A stretch of 18,568 nt of DNA from C7867-002 sp964646515 (GCA_964646515.1 CAZYES010000016.1:1-18568), one strand, 5' to 3'; shown: positions 7,294 to 13,753, counted from the first letter of the stretch. Numbers and translations are program-made. The notes: generated by a model not told the origin, from the letters alone.

Positions 7294-7719
7294 TTAGTCA
7301 GAAGACAACTTGGTGTATACACAAACTACTTTAGCTGTTTTGGGCTCGTAGTTTGGATTTACACGGTATCTCTTGAATTTAACGGTTCCCATATCTCTCA
7401 TGTGACCATGAAAGAGAGGGAATACTCGATTTGGATCGTCGTTGATCCAGATGTCTAGGGGAGCTTGCCAACTGTCCACCATTTTCCAACCACACGGGAT
7501 CTTATTTTTTTCGCTCCACTCACCCGTGACGTTGATCACATTGGTGTACGATTGTGGTTGTGTCTGTGGCCCGATTAGTCTGGCGCAAGTGGTTGCTGTA
7601 CGGGCACTCTGTTTCTTGTCCGAGCGCCTGTAGTTACAACCGACGATGTATATGAGAGCCGCGAAGATCATAACGATCTTTAGCGACAGCCATATCTTGT
7701 TCTTACTCGTGTTTGCCAT
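7294..7719 (-). CDS. Putative lipoprotein of unknown function
   Basis: 141 residues. The N-terminus has basic residues, a hydrophobic core (15-27) and a lipobox IVGC with the acylated cysteine at 28, so it should be processed by signal peptidase II and anchored to the membrane. The mature 114 residues are polar, with three further cysteines (45, 76, 133) and a Trp-containing region (EWSE, CGWKM, DSW). I do not recognise the family. The start at 7719 is 23 bases downstream of the SPFH-like gene stop and follows an AGAAAG sequence that could serve as ribosome binding site. The two genes share one promoter and one terminator, which suggests the products act together at the membrane. Confidence 0.7.
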   Translation of the reverse strand: MANTSKNKIWLSLKIVMIFAALIYIVGCNYRRSDKKQSARTATTCARLIGPQTQPQSYTNVINVTGEWSEKNKIPCGWKMVDSWQAPLDIWINDDPNRVFPLFHGHMRDMGTVKFKRYRVNPNYEPKTAKVVCVYTKLSSD

Positions 7720-7742
7720 ACAGGTTTTTTCTTTCTGGGTTT

Positions 7743-8723
7743 TTAGTCTGTGTTACCGACGCTCCTCACGTTGACATTTCTGCCGCCCTGTACGATGTCT
7801 ACTTTTTTGTCTTTGGCGAGTCGCTCGAATACTATTTCTTGGCGACAATCGACAGGGTTAGGGTTCGGAACGCCCATTCTCTCGTACATTTTCATACGTT
7901 CCTTGACCTGTTTGTTGATCGTCAGAGTGTCTCTGACCTCAGCCTTTCTCTGTAGTCTTTCTACAGTAGCATCCTCATCGGCGTTGATCACGGCCTTGTT
8001 TATTGGTGTTAGCGGGACCTGGATTTTCAAGAATTTAGCCCCCAAGCCTCTAGAGTCATCGAGTTCATCTGTATCTCCTTGGGGCCTGTTGGCTTTGATT
8101 CTCCTCAACAATTCCGCGGCGATCGCTGTCGGGTGTGTTTCCACCCAACGATATGTGCAGTCCTTCTTTTTGACCACGACTTCTCCAGTGGCTGGGTTCG
8201 TGATGCCGTCTTCGACAATACTTTGAAGTGCCGTGGTCAAGATTTGTTCGATTTGATCGAAGAATCCTTCCTCATGGCCAATATCATCGAAGTCCCTGAG
8301 TTTCTCTGTGCCGGTTTTATGTTCGTCGTCTTCGTCGTCGGGCATGATGCTTATCGCCACCTCGCCCTTCATTCTTACCCCGTCATTGCATCTTATGCTT
8401 GTGATAGGGAACTTTTTTTCGGTTTTCCTCATCTTGAATACTACGACGCCGATGAGGTCGATACCTAGCTGATCTAATAGGAGAGTTAAGCCCTCGACTT
8501 TCCAATCGGTTTTTTGACCGAGAAAAGTTATCAGGCCGATTTCTCTGGGGGAAGGACTCAGGATCCTGAACCCCGAAGCCATAACGGCTCCGATTGCGAA
8601 AACCACAAATCCTAGCAACTGACTGTTGAACAGGAGTATGGTTCCGACTGCAAACACCATCAACATAATCACAAGAAGCACTGCACTATAGGGGTTTGCT
8701 AGACCTTGGTATTTATTGTTCAT
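7743..8723 (-). CDS. SPFH/band-7-like membrane protein
   Basis: 326 residues from ATG 8723, chosen because AGAAAGG lies just upstream; the frame continues to a TTG at 8798 but that would run into the promoter. Two adjacent membrane helices (about 14-33 and 37-53) precede a soluble part that looks like an SPFH (stomatin/prohibitin/flotillin) domain: a DGVRMKGEVAISIMPD strand pair (114-129), a helix ending LTTALQSIV (162-170), and a LGAKFLKIQVPLTPINKAV strand (228-246). An acidic insertion (128-149) and an insertion around 175-195 interrupt it. A helical segment (251-284) and a conserved-looking VVQGG-like end (VDIVQGG, 308-314) follow. SPFH proteins form oligomeric membrane microdomain scaffolds. 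Co-transcribed with the lipoprotein gene. Family call rests on pattern memory, not a search. Confidence 0.65.
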   Translation of the reverse strand: MNNKYQGLANPYSAVLLVIMLMVFAVGTILLFNSQLLGFVVFAIGAVMASGFRILSPSPREIGLITFLGQKTDWKVEGLTLLLDQLGIDLIGVVVFKMRKTEKKFPITSIRCNDGVRMKGEVAISIMPDDEDDEHKTGTEKLRDFDDIGHEEGFFDQIEQILTTALQSIVEDGITNPATGEVVVKKKDCTYRWVETHPTAIAAELLRRIKANRPQGDTDELDDSRGLGAKFLKIQVPLTPINKAVINADEDATVERLQRKAEVRDTLTINKQVKERMKMYERMGVPNPNPVDCRQEIVFERLAKDKKVDIVQGGRNVNVRSVGNTD

Positions 8724-8812
8724 TATTTGCCTTTCTTTTATTGATCTTTCAAAGCAGTATCCTTTTTGGTACTGGCATTGCTTGTTCAAGCAATACAACT
8801 AAATTCTTTAAT

Positions 8813-8841
8813 ATTCTAGCATATTGTAATACAAAAGTCAA
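8813..8841 (-). promoter_or_regulatory. Sigma70 promoter of the SPFH-like/lipoprotein operon
   Basis: On the minus strand TTGACT (8841-8836), 17-bp spacer, TAGAAT (8818-8813), with TGC directly before the -10 (extended -10). Homologous to the promoter at 10251-10278; both have the repeated upstream element starting at the -35 box. Leader of roughly 80 bases before ATG 8723. Confidence 0.8.
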
Positions 8842-8957
8842 GGTATTGTAAGTGAATTTGCACTCTAAATGCACTTAAGTTTGCAGGCTAATTGCAACAC
8901 CCTTTTAAGGGTTCATACTCTAGTTTTAATCATAATTACAACTGGAGATGTCACATA
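8837..8957 (-). repeat. Upstream regulatory repeat, copy 1
   Basis: Aligns without gaps to 10274-10394 over 121 bp: the distal 74 bp (8884-8957) are identical to 10321-10394, and the proximal 47 bp match at 35 positions. The identical core begins exactly 42 bp from the -35 box in both copies. The core contains a 22-bp imperfect dyad (8922-8943) and a 12-bp near-palindrome CCCTTTTAAGGG (8900-8911). Weak promoter-like hexamers facing plus also exist (TTGCAA 8892-8897, CATACT 8914-8919), so a transcript reading away from the gene cannot be excluded. The remaining bases of the 8724-9083 gap, about 8958-9019, show nothing I can name. Confidence 0.85.
8922..8943. promoter_or_regulatory. 22-bp imperfect dyad in repeat copy 1
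   Basis: Half-site AGTTnTAATnA followed by its mirror image; 18 of 22 positions are symmetric. It occurs identically at 10359-10380. Dyad symmetry of two helical turns is typical of binding sites for dimeric regulators. Centre is about 126 bp upstream of the expected start of transcription. Confidence 0.45.
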
Positions 8958-9019
8958 CACAAATTGGAAAATCAGACTGGCCTTGTATTTCAAGATGGAG
9001 TTATTATTGTTCATATAAT

Positions 9020-9065
9020 ATAAGAAAATCCCCAACATTTGCACTTACGGTGCAAATTGTTGGGG
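9020..9065 (-). terminator. Rho-independent terminator of the Pro/Thr-rich gene
   Basis: CCCCAACATTTGCAC (9030-9044) pairs with 9050-9065 with a single bulge, a stem of about 15 bp. On the minus strand the stem is followed by ATTTTCTTATATT. It starts 18 bases after the stop codon at 9084. Confidence 0.85.
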
Positions 9066-9083
9066 ATCTTTGATTCGTAGCCA

Positions 9084-10169
9084 TCAGCGACGATGACCAC
9101 GTGGTGGCGATTTACCGATTGCGCCACAGCCACTATTGTAGCTGTACGGCCCTCGAAACTCCTGTCGAGGGATACACGGTGACTTGTGGTATCGTGGTGG
9201 CGATACACAACTTCCATAGCTGTATCGCGGACCACAGTCACTGTAGTGGTATCGATGACCTATCGGAGAGCCAAAGCCGTAACCTATACCCACAGAGTAA
9301 CTGTATGTTGGCATGATGGGTTGTCGAACCACCACGCTTTCCAATTGAACAGTTTGTGTTTGTGGATTTGGTCGCATGTACTGTGTCTGGGGTGACGACC
9401 CCTGCCAGTCATACGTGGGGCCGGCTTGAGAAGCGGGCTTTGCATCGGGAACAGTTTTTGATGGTGCTGGAGTGGGACTATCTTTAACCTCTACTTTGGT
9501 AGGAGGTGATCCCACATACTTGTACTCTATTTCCTCGTTAGGCATATCTCCAACGGGTATTGTGGGACCGACATAATTATTAATTATCGTCGGCCCTATC
9601 ACCGTGTTGCAGTTGCCCGTGATGGAAACCGATTGGTTCATGGAGTTACTCAACCCCTGGTTCATGGAACTCCCCAAGGTCACTGCCTGCTTCTTGTTCT
9701 TGTCCGACCAACCGCCCCAAGAGGGCAGGTGGTTGAATAGATACCAGAGACCAGCAAGCCCAGCAATGAGTATGAGCAATCCGAGGATTGCCCACCAGAT
9801 CCTCTTGCTCACGCTACGCCGTGGTGGCGTTGCCGGAGTCGCCCTAGGTGTAGCGGGCGTAGTGCCCGCTGTGTTCACTATAGGCGGTACCGGCGGTGTG
9901 GGTGTCGAGGGCCTTCGCGTTCTTGTCGTTGCCGACGGCCTTCGCGAAGTGACCCTGGTGGTCCTTGTCCGCGTAACCGTCGTTGATGCGGGGGGCGTTG
10001 GCGGTGTCGTTCCTCCCGTTGTTGCCGACGACCTACGCGTTGGCGTAGTTGGCGGTGCGACGGGCTGGGTAGTAGCCGGAGCTACTGTGGGGGGTAGGGG
10101 TATTGGCGCTTGTCCTCCAGCGTTTGGGGGCGGAAGCGTTGCCACTGATGGTGCTTTTTTTCTTGCCAT
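9084..10169 (-). CDS. Pro/Thr-rich single-pass membrane protein with Tyr/Gly/Cys-rich tail
   Basis: 361 residues in three parts. Residues 1-122 are a disordered Pro/Thr/Arg-rich region. Residues 124-146 are one membrane helix preceded by RR and KR. The rest is a probable outer part: an Asn/Ile/Gly segment with GNCNTVIG (185-192), a Pro-rich linker, and a Tyr/Gly/Ser/Pro/Cys-rich tail (288-361) with Cys at 312, 321, 332 and 348 besides Cys187. The positive-inside rule puts the basic N-tail in the cytoplasm and the tail outside. The tail composition recalls structural or adhesive surface proteins, which is only an analogy; no family recognised. Start ATG 10169 follows AGAAAG at about 10 bases. 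Own strong promoter and terminator. The coding DNA of the N-terminal part is GC-rich, with imperfect repeats such as GTTGCCGACG near 9935 and 10021. The plus-strand frames over this gene are shadows. Confidence 0.7.
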   Translation of the reverse strand: MARKKAPSVATLPPPNAGGQAPIPLPPTVAPATTQPVAPPTTPTRRSSATTGGTTPPTPPASTTVTRTRTTRVTSRRPSATTRTRRPSTPTPPVPPIVNTAGTTPATPRATPATPPRRSVSKRIWWAILGLLILIAGLAGLWYLFNHLPSWGGWSDKNKKQAVTLGSSMNQGLSNSMNQSVSITGNCNTVIGPTIINNYVGPTIPVGDMPNEEIEYKYVGSPPTKVEVKDSPTPAPSKTVPDAKPASQAGPTYDWQGSSPQTQYMRPNPQTQTVQLESVVVRQPIMPTYSYSVGIGYGFGSPIGHRYHYSDCGPRYSYGSCVSPPRYHKSPCIPRQEFRGPYSYNSGCGAIGKSPPRGHRR

Positions 10170-10250
10170 ATCTCTGATCTTTCTGTATTTGGTGGTCTGG
10201 ATTATCCAGGCCAGTTGTTTGTGTGATTGTCAAAATCCTATTTTCTCGTC

Positions 10251-10278
10251 ATTATAGCATTTATAAGAATATTGTCAA
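10251..10278 (-). promoter_or_regulatory. Consensus sigma70 promoter of the Pro/Thr-rich gene
   Basis: Minus strand TTGACA (10278-10273), 16-bp spacer, TATAAT (10256-10251), with TGC before the -10. Both hexamers are perfect consensus, the strongest promoter in the window. Homologous to the promoter at 8813-8841, differing by one base in spacer length. Leader about 75 bases. Confidence 0.88.
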
Positions 10279-10394
10279 GGGGTTGTACGTGAATTCTCAT
10301 TCTAAACGCAACAGAGTTTACAGGCTAATTGCAACACCCTTTTAAGGGTTCATACTCTAGTTTTAATCATAATTACAACTGGAGATGTCACATA
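10274..10394 (-). repeat. Upstream regulatory repeat, copy 2
   Basis: Second copy of the element at 8837-8957, same orientation, 1437 bp away. The 74-bp core (10321-10394) is identical; the 47 bp next to the -35 box differ at 12 positions. Dyad at 10359-10380, near-palindrome at 10337-10348. With the terminator at 10459-10486 this accounts for most of the gene-free stretch 10170-10512. Bases 10395-10450 hold only two GCACTTA heptamers. Confidence 0.85.
10359..10380. promoter_or_regulatory. 22-bp imperfect dyad in repeat copy 2
   Basis: Identical to 8922-8943, 18 of 22 positions symmetric, and at the same distance from the -35 box as in copy 1. Probable regulator binding site. Confidence 0.45.
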
Positions 10395-10450
10395 ATTTTA
10401 ACGAAGCGTTGCACTTACTTAAAGCACTTATTTGTAATATTTCAATAGTG

Positions 10451-10486
10451 AAAAGGAAGACCCCAAGCAAATTGATGCTTGGGGTC
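10451..10486 (-). terminator. Rho-independent terminator of the 267-residue gene
   Basis: GACCCCAAGCA (10459-10469) pairs with TGCTTGGGGTC (10476-10486), an 11-bp perfect stem with a six-base loop. The minus strand continues with TTCCTTTTCAC. It lies 26 bases beyond the stop at 10513. Confidence 0.85.
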
Positions 10487-10512
10487 GACTTGAAATGTAC
10501 TACGGTAGTGAC

Positions 10513-11316
10513 TCAATCGGCACTGTCTTCGATCTCGACCGGCCGGTGGTCACGCTTGTATGGCGCCTTTTGACTGCGATGATCTTCCTGGTGATCGTGC
10601 TTGGCGTTTCTGAAGGCGTCCCCGACACTGTTGAAACGATTTGAGCGAGGGGCGAGAACCCGGTTGGTAAGCCCGTCGATTTTCTTCTTTCTCTCCAGAG
10701 CTTTGGCTCTCGAGTCTATGACCGCCAGAGCTTCTTCCAGCGGGATTCCCCAGGACATATCGCCATACTTATCTTTCATGCTGTTGGCCATCATGACCAA
10801 CGGGCTCGTTCTCATCCACTCGTATGCTCCTTCACGAGCCTTTCCAGTCTTGAAGTGCCAGACAGATCCACTGAAGGCCATCGGAAGGTTTTCCTTGGCG
10901 TCGATATAAAAGGCCCCACCCCAGTAGAGATCGATCTCGGTCAGCTTTTTGCCTGACGAGATGGCCTCTTTGAGGTTGCGCGGAGTGAAGGGTACATACT
11001 TAACTGGCTGGAACCGTATCCCTTCCGTTGCACAGGTCATGACTGGGCCGTCAGGCTGTACCAAGTACTTCGCCTCTTCGAGGTTGATCGGACGTCCGAG
11101 GATGCTGGCGATCTCTGCGGAGACTTTGGGACCAATATACAATATTGGACTGAAAGCCCCTAGTATGGACTGGCCGGACATCCAAGACCAAGCTTGTTGG
11201 TCATATGGTTGGAACTGCTTGGTCTCTGCGACCGCAGTCGTCTTTGTCACACCACTGCCTTTCTCCTTTTTGGGAGTCTTGGCAATCGTTTTTGTAACCG
11301 CATCTTTTTTCTTCAT
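10513..11316 (-). CDS. Hypothetical protein, 267 residues
   Basis: I do not recognise the family. The first 33 residues are Lys/Thr-rich and probably disordered. A folded middle (about 38-200) has aromatic motifs (QAWSWM 41-46, YWGGAFYIDAKEN 131-143, VWHFKTGKAREGAYEWM 152-168) and one cysteine (95). A Lys/Arg-rich helix lies at 203-212, and the tail (236-267) is rich in His, Asp and Arg and likely disordered. No signal peptide or membrane helix is evident, so it is probably cytoplasmic, unlike its island neighbours. No Shine-Dalgarno sequence directly precedes ATG 11316, but a 92-base leader from a good promoter does. The DNA is clearly GC-richer than the core genes: 30 and 36 G+C in two sampled 60-base lines (10681 and 11041), against 24 in a gyrA line (1321). 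Confidence 0.65.
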   Translation of the reverse strand: MKKKDAVTKTIAKTPKKEKGSGVTKTTAVAETKQFQPYDQQAWSWMSGQSILGAFSPILYIGPKVSAEIASILGRPINLEEAKYLVQPDGPVMTCATEGIRFQPVKYVPFTPRNLKEAISSGKKLTEIDLYWGGAFYIDAKENLPMAFSGSVWHFKTGKAREGAYEWMRTSPLVMMANSMKDKYGDMSWGIPLEEALAVIDSRAKALERKKKIDGLTNRVLAPRSNRFNSVGDAFRNAKHDHQEDHRSQKAPYKRDHRPVEIEDSAD

Positions 11317-11414
11317 TTTTCAATGATTTCTATTTTGGCTTGAAGCCATGATTTTCTTTAAAGTACCGTTTCCCATTAGCACAGGAAATTTCACGGTATG
11401 TTTATTCTGGTACT

Positions 11415-11443
11415 ATACTAACACGTTACCTGTTACAAGTCAA
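11415..11443 (-). promoter_or_regulatory. Sigma70 promoter of the 267-residue gene
   Basis: Minus strand TTGACT (11443-11438), 17-bp spacer, TAGTAT (11420-11415); TATAGT overlaps the latter as an alternative -10. The spacer contains a TAACA/TGTTA inverted repeat (11419-11435) that could be an operator. The duplicated upstream element is absent here. Confidence 0.65.
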
Positions 11444-11465
11444 TGGTACAAGCCTTTTATATTTC

Positions 11466-11494
11466 AAAAAAAAGACCTCCATGGGCGGAGATCT
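11466..11494 (-). terminator. Rho-independent terminator of the 129-residue gene
   Basis: AGACCTCC (11473-11480) pairs with GGAGATCT (11487-11494), one G-U pair, six-base loop. The minus strand then carries eight consecutive T residues. It begins six bases after the stop at 11501. Confidence 0.85.
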
Positions 11495-11500
11495 TGGTAA

Positions 11501-11890
11501 TTATGTTTCTCTATATTTTGCTAGCCGGATCACGTTGATGATTATCAGCAGGCCCTTTAGGCACGACACACCGATATTTTTCAATGATTTTTTGCTCAAA
11601 AGAGGTTCGGGTTCAACGGCGATTCTGTTGGACTTGGAAATAAAAGTATTATTGCTAGCTCGCTTTACCTCGACCCAGGCAAGAGCAGGTCGCTTTATTT
11701 GTACTTGTATTTCTCGCAGTAGGATCTCTTGTAGGTACAATCTACGGCGACACGGCTTGTTTTGGCCAGTCTTCCAACATAGATACCAATTGATCTTCGT
11801 CTTTGATGGCAGAGGGCCGTCACGAGTGATCTTCAATATTGCTATACCCCTGTTTCTTCTTGGCAATTCTTCAACATAGATTTTTAACAT
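11501..11890 (-). CDS. Hypothetical basic protein, 129 residues
   Basis: Not recognised. A short, strongly basic protein with a Trp/Tyr-containing beta-like N-half (KINWYLCWKTGQNKPCRRR, 32-50), an amphipathic helix with LQEILLREIQVQIKR (53-67) and a hydrophobic C-terminal stretch (about 107-123) that could be a weak membrane-associated helix. Three cysteines (38, 47, 110). A nucleic-acid-binding role is possible from charge only. Start ATG 11890 has a good AAAGGA eight bases upstream. Own promoter and terminator mark it as a single-gene unit and support its being real. First gene of the minus-strand island next to the ydjM-ftsA group. Confidence 0.6.
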   Translation of the reverse strand: MLKIYVEELPRRNRGIAILKITRDGPLPSKTKINWYLCWKTGQNKPCRRRLYLQEILLREIQVQIKRPALAWVEVKRASNNTFISKSNRIAVEPEPLLSKKSLKNIGVSCLKGLLIIINVIRLAKYRET

Positions 11891-11938
11891 ATGACGAGTC
11901 CTTTCTTGATGTATGTGAGGTGGGGTGTTTCTGGAATT

Positions 11939-11967
11939 ATATTATCATTATAAATCAGTTATGGCAA
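11939..11967 (-). promoter_or_regulatory. Sigma70 promoter of the 129-residue gene
   Basis: Minus strand TTGCCA (11967-11962), 17-bp spacer, TAATAT (11944-11939). Leader about 40 bases. It fills the 110-bp gap between this gene and the ydjM-like gene, for which no terminator is apparent. Confidence 0.55.
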
Positions 11968-12000
11968 GGGATAATATGGTAAACTCTGATCTACGTTAAC

Positions 12001-12561
12001 TTATATTGTCATAAATATCACCAATATTGCCACGCAAGTTATGAGTATTTCTATATAAAAAGAGGTGTTTTTTATATACACTTTCGATATGAATTGGACA
12101 TGATAAGAGAGTGTGCCTTGTCTTTTGTGGATTTTATTTTCTCCAGAATCATTAGTCTCTTTTATATACATTCTTTTTTTAGAAAATGGCCATAGCCACA
12201 TAATGCCACCCTCTATAGAATCCAAGACGAAGTGGCTCCAAGAACCAACGAGTACTGACCAGCCGATATATTGGATGAATACAGAACCAGACGCATATCC
12301 GCTTGCAACGAAAAAAAGACTGACGATAAACCAGAAAAAAGGTGCGTGTGTCGGGTATTTTCGATGGCTCTCTATTTTGTTCGGTTTTGTGGATTTATGT
12401 TCAAAGAAAAAAGCGATAAGGTCAGCATCGGGGACAATCGACGCTATAAGCCCCACAAAAAAAAGAATAGTTATCTCGTTTGATGAAACGACTGGGTTTG
12501 TTAGTAGTACAAGTGTCTTGGTTGCTAGATAACCGCCAGCTAAATGGCCAGGTAAAATCAT
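12001..12561 (-). CDS. YdjM-family membrane-bound metal-dependent hydrolase-like protein
   Basis: 186 residues. Metal-binding pattern of the YdjM (DUF457-type) inner-membrane family: His6 in PGHLAGG, Asp45 and Asp47 in PDADL, His66-Arg67 and His72 in HRKYPTHAPFFW, and His110/Asp114 in SHFVLDS. Hydrophobic segments at about 30-52, 75-92, 95-110 and 170-185. The enzymatic substrate of this family is not well defined. It starts ten bases after the ftsA stop without a Shine-Dalgarno sequence, so it is very likely read from the ftsA mRNA. The end of its transcript is unclear: no hairpin with a T-run follows. Confidence 0.75.
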   Translation of the reverse strand: MILPGHLAGGYLATKTLVLLTNPVVSSNEITILFFVGLIASIVPDADLIAFFFEHKSTKPNKIESHRKYPTHAPFFWFIVSLFFVASGYASGSVFIQYIGWSVLVGSWSHFVLDSIEGGIMWLWPFSKKRMYIKETNDSGENKIHKRQGTLSYHVQFISKVYIKNTSFYIEILITCVAILVIFMTI

Positions 12562-12571
12562 GTGAGTTTGC

Positions 12572-13753
12572 TTATGGTAAGAATTGTTTGAACCATCTTA
12601 TGATCGATTTCCACGCGTGTCTTATGAATGCCATTGAAGCGTCAATTTCCGGTCCTTCATCGGCATGAATGCCCCAAATACAGAGGCCATAGGCGACAGC
12701 CCAAGTTGCGTCCTTGAATAGTGGCTTGCCTTCGATGGTACCAATAGAACCTATTCGCGAAGGTAAGCGCAGAGATACTTTTGCCATGGCATCTATAGAA
12801 TTTAGACCAGAACCACCACCGGTGATGATAATACCTGCGGGCAGGAGACCATTCCTGCCTATTTTTTTCAGATGTGCTTCTATAAGCTCGAAAATGTCCG
12901 AAAGGCGCGCCGCAATTATCTCATCTAACTTTTTGCGCGGGTATGAACTGCCAGTGATAACACCTACTTTGATCTGCTCGGCTTCTTCCAATGGTACTCG
13001 TAGTCCCAGAGCGATATCGTTAGTAATATCTGTCGAACCGATAGGGAACACTTCCAGCGATGTGGGAATATTGTTTTCAAAGACAGCGATCGATACTGTC
13101 TCTGCGCCAATGTTAGTGAGGACACAGCCAGCAATTTTTTGGGTTTTGGATAAAGTCACAAAGCCGGCGGCAATCGGTGCTGCCATGACGTCTTCGCACT
13201 CTATGCCCGCTTCATTGACGGCAGATATGAGGTCGGCGACATGATGGTCAAGACAGGTAATGAATAACGTTTTTAGTTCCAGCTTATTACCTCGCATGCC
13301 TTGTGGAGAACCCAGAGCTTGTATGCCGTCGATCTTATATTGCAGAGGTATATCGTATATGATTCTACGATTGGTAATCGTGGCATTGGGGATATCTTTC
13401 TCGCATTGTTCACGTAATTTTTCTATATCGAGATTTGTTATCTCGGCGTCAGCACGCGAGGTCATTACCGAACTCGAGACCGTCGTACTAGCGAGACCTA
13501 TGCCAGAAACTCCTACAAAAGCTTTTTTTACTTTGATACCGGCTTTTGCTTCGGCATTTTGTACGGCTTTCCGTATACTTTCTGCAACATCGCGGACATT
13601 GGTGACATAACCATGACGCAGACCTCTCGATTCAGAATTGCCAATACCTATAATCTTTGGAAAACCGCGGTTGTCTTTTTCGCGGGAATCAGAAATAACT
13701 ACTTTGACATTATAAGTACCGATATCTATGCCAGTTATAATATTTCGTGCCAT
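12572..13753 (-). CDS. ftsA: Cell division protein FtsA
   Basis: Actin-like ATPase that tethers FtsZ to the membrane and recruits divisome proteins. 393 residues, close to the usual size. Visible actin-fold signatures: phosphate 1 GIDIGTYNVKVVI (8-20), a KAFVGVSG segment that opens the 1C/SHS2 region, phosphate 2 NIGAETVSIAVFEN, and the adenosine motif GIIITGGGSGLNSID. The C-terminus is an amphipathic helix (AWKSIIRWFKQFLP) that matches the membrane-targeting tail of FtsA. ftsZ is not adjacent here, unlike in many bacteria. It lies 62 bases after ybeY, upstream of the ydjM-like gene. No promoter or ribosome binding site is obvious, so it is probably carried on the rpsU-ybeY transcript. Confidence 0.93.
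   Translation of the reverse strand: MARNIITGIDIGTYNVKVVISDSREKDNRGFPKIIGIGNSESRGLRHGYVTNVRDVAESIRKAVQNAEAKAGIKVKKAFVGVSGIGLASTTVSSSVMTSRADAEITNLDIEKLREQCEKDIPNATITNRRIIYDIPLQYKIDGIQALGSPQGMRGNKLELKTLFITCLDHHVADLISAVNEAGIECEDVMAAPIAAGFVTLSKTQKIAGCVLTNIGAETVSIAVFENNIPTSLEVFPIGSTDITNDIALGLRVPLEEAEQIKVGVITGSSYPRKKLDEIIAARLSDIFELIEAHLKKIGRNGLLPAGIIITGGGSGLNSIDAMAKVSLRLPSRIGSIGTIEGKPLFKDATWAVAYGLCIWGIHADEGPEIDASMAFIRHAWKSIIRWFKQFLP

Noticed and set aside
8724..8798. N-terminal extension of the SPFH-like protein to TTG 8798
   Set aside because: It would need a start within about ten bases of the transcription start and adds a Cys/Gln-rich stretch; ATG 8723 has a proper ribosome site.
8948..9073. 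Plus-strand frame beginning GGAGATG at the end of repeat copy 1 (and its counterpart from 10388 in copy 2)
   Set aside because: GGAG touches the ATG with no spacing, the two products diverge after three residues, and both run into terminator hairpins; not supported as genes.
9604..10257. Long plus-strand open frame (217 codons) opposite the Pro/Thr-rich gene
   Set aside because: It is the mirror of GC-rich, low-complexity Pro/Thr codons, has a Val/Gly-rich composition typical of antisense frames, and runs through the promoter of the real gene.
8837..10394. CRISPR array or transposon ends as an explanation of the repeats
   Set aside because: Only two copies, 1.4 kb apart with a gene between them, no spacer-sized units, no terminal inverted repeats, no target duplication and no transposase or cas gene.
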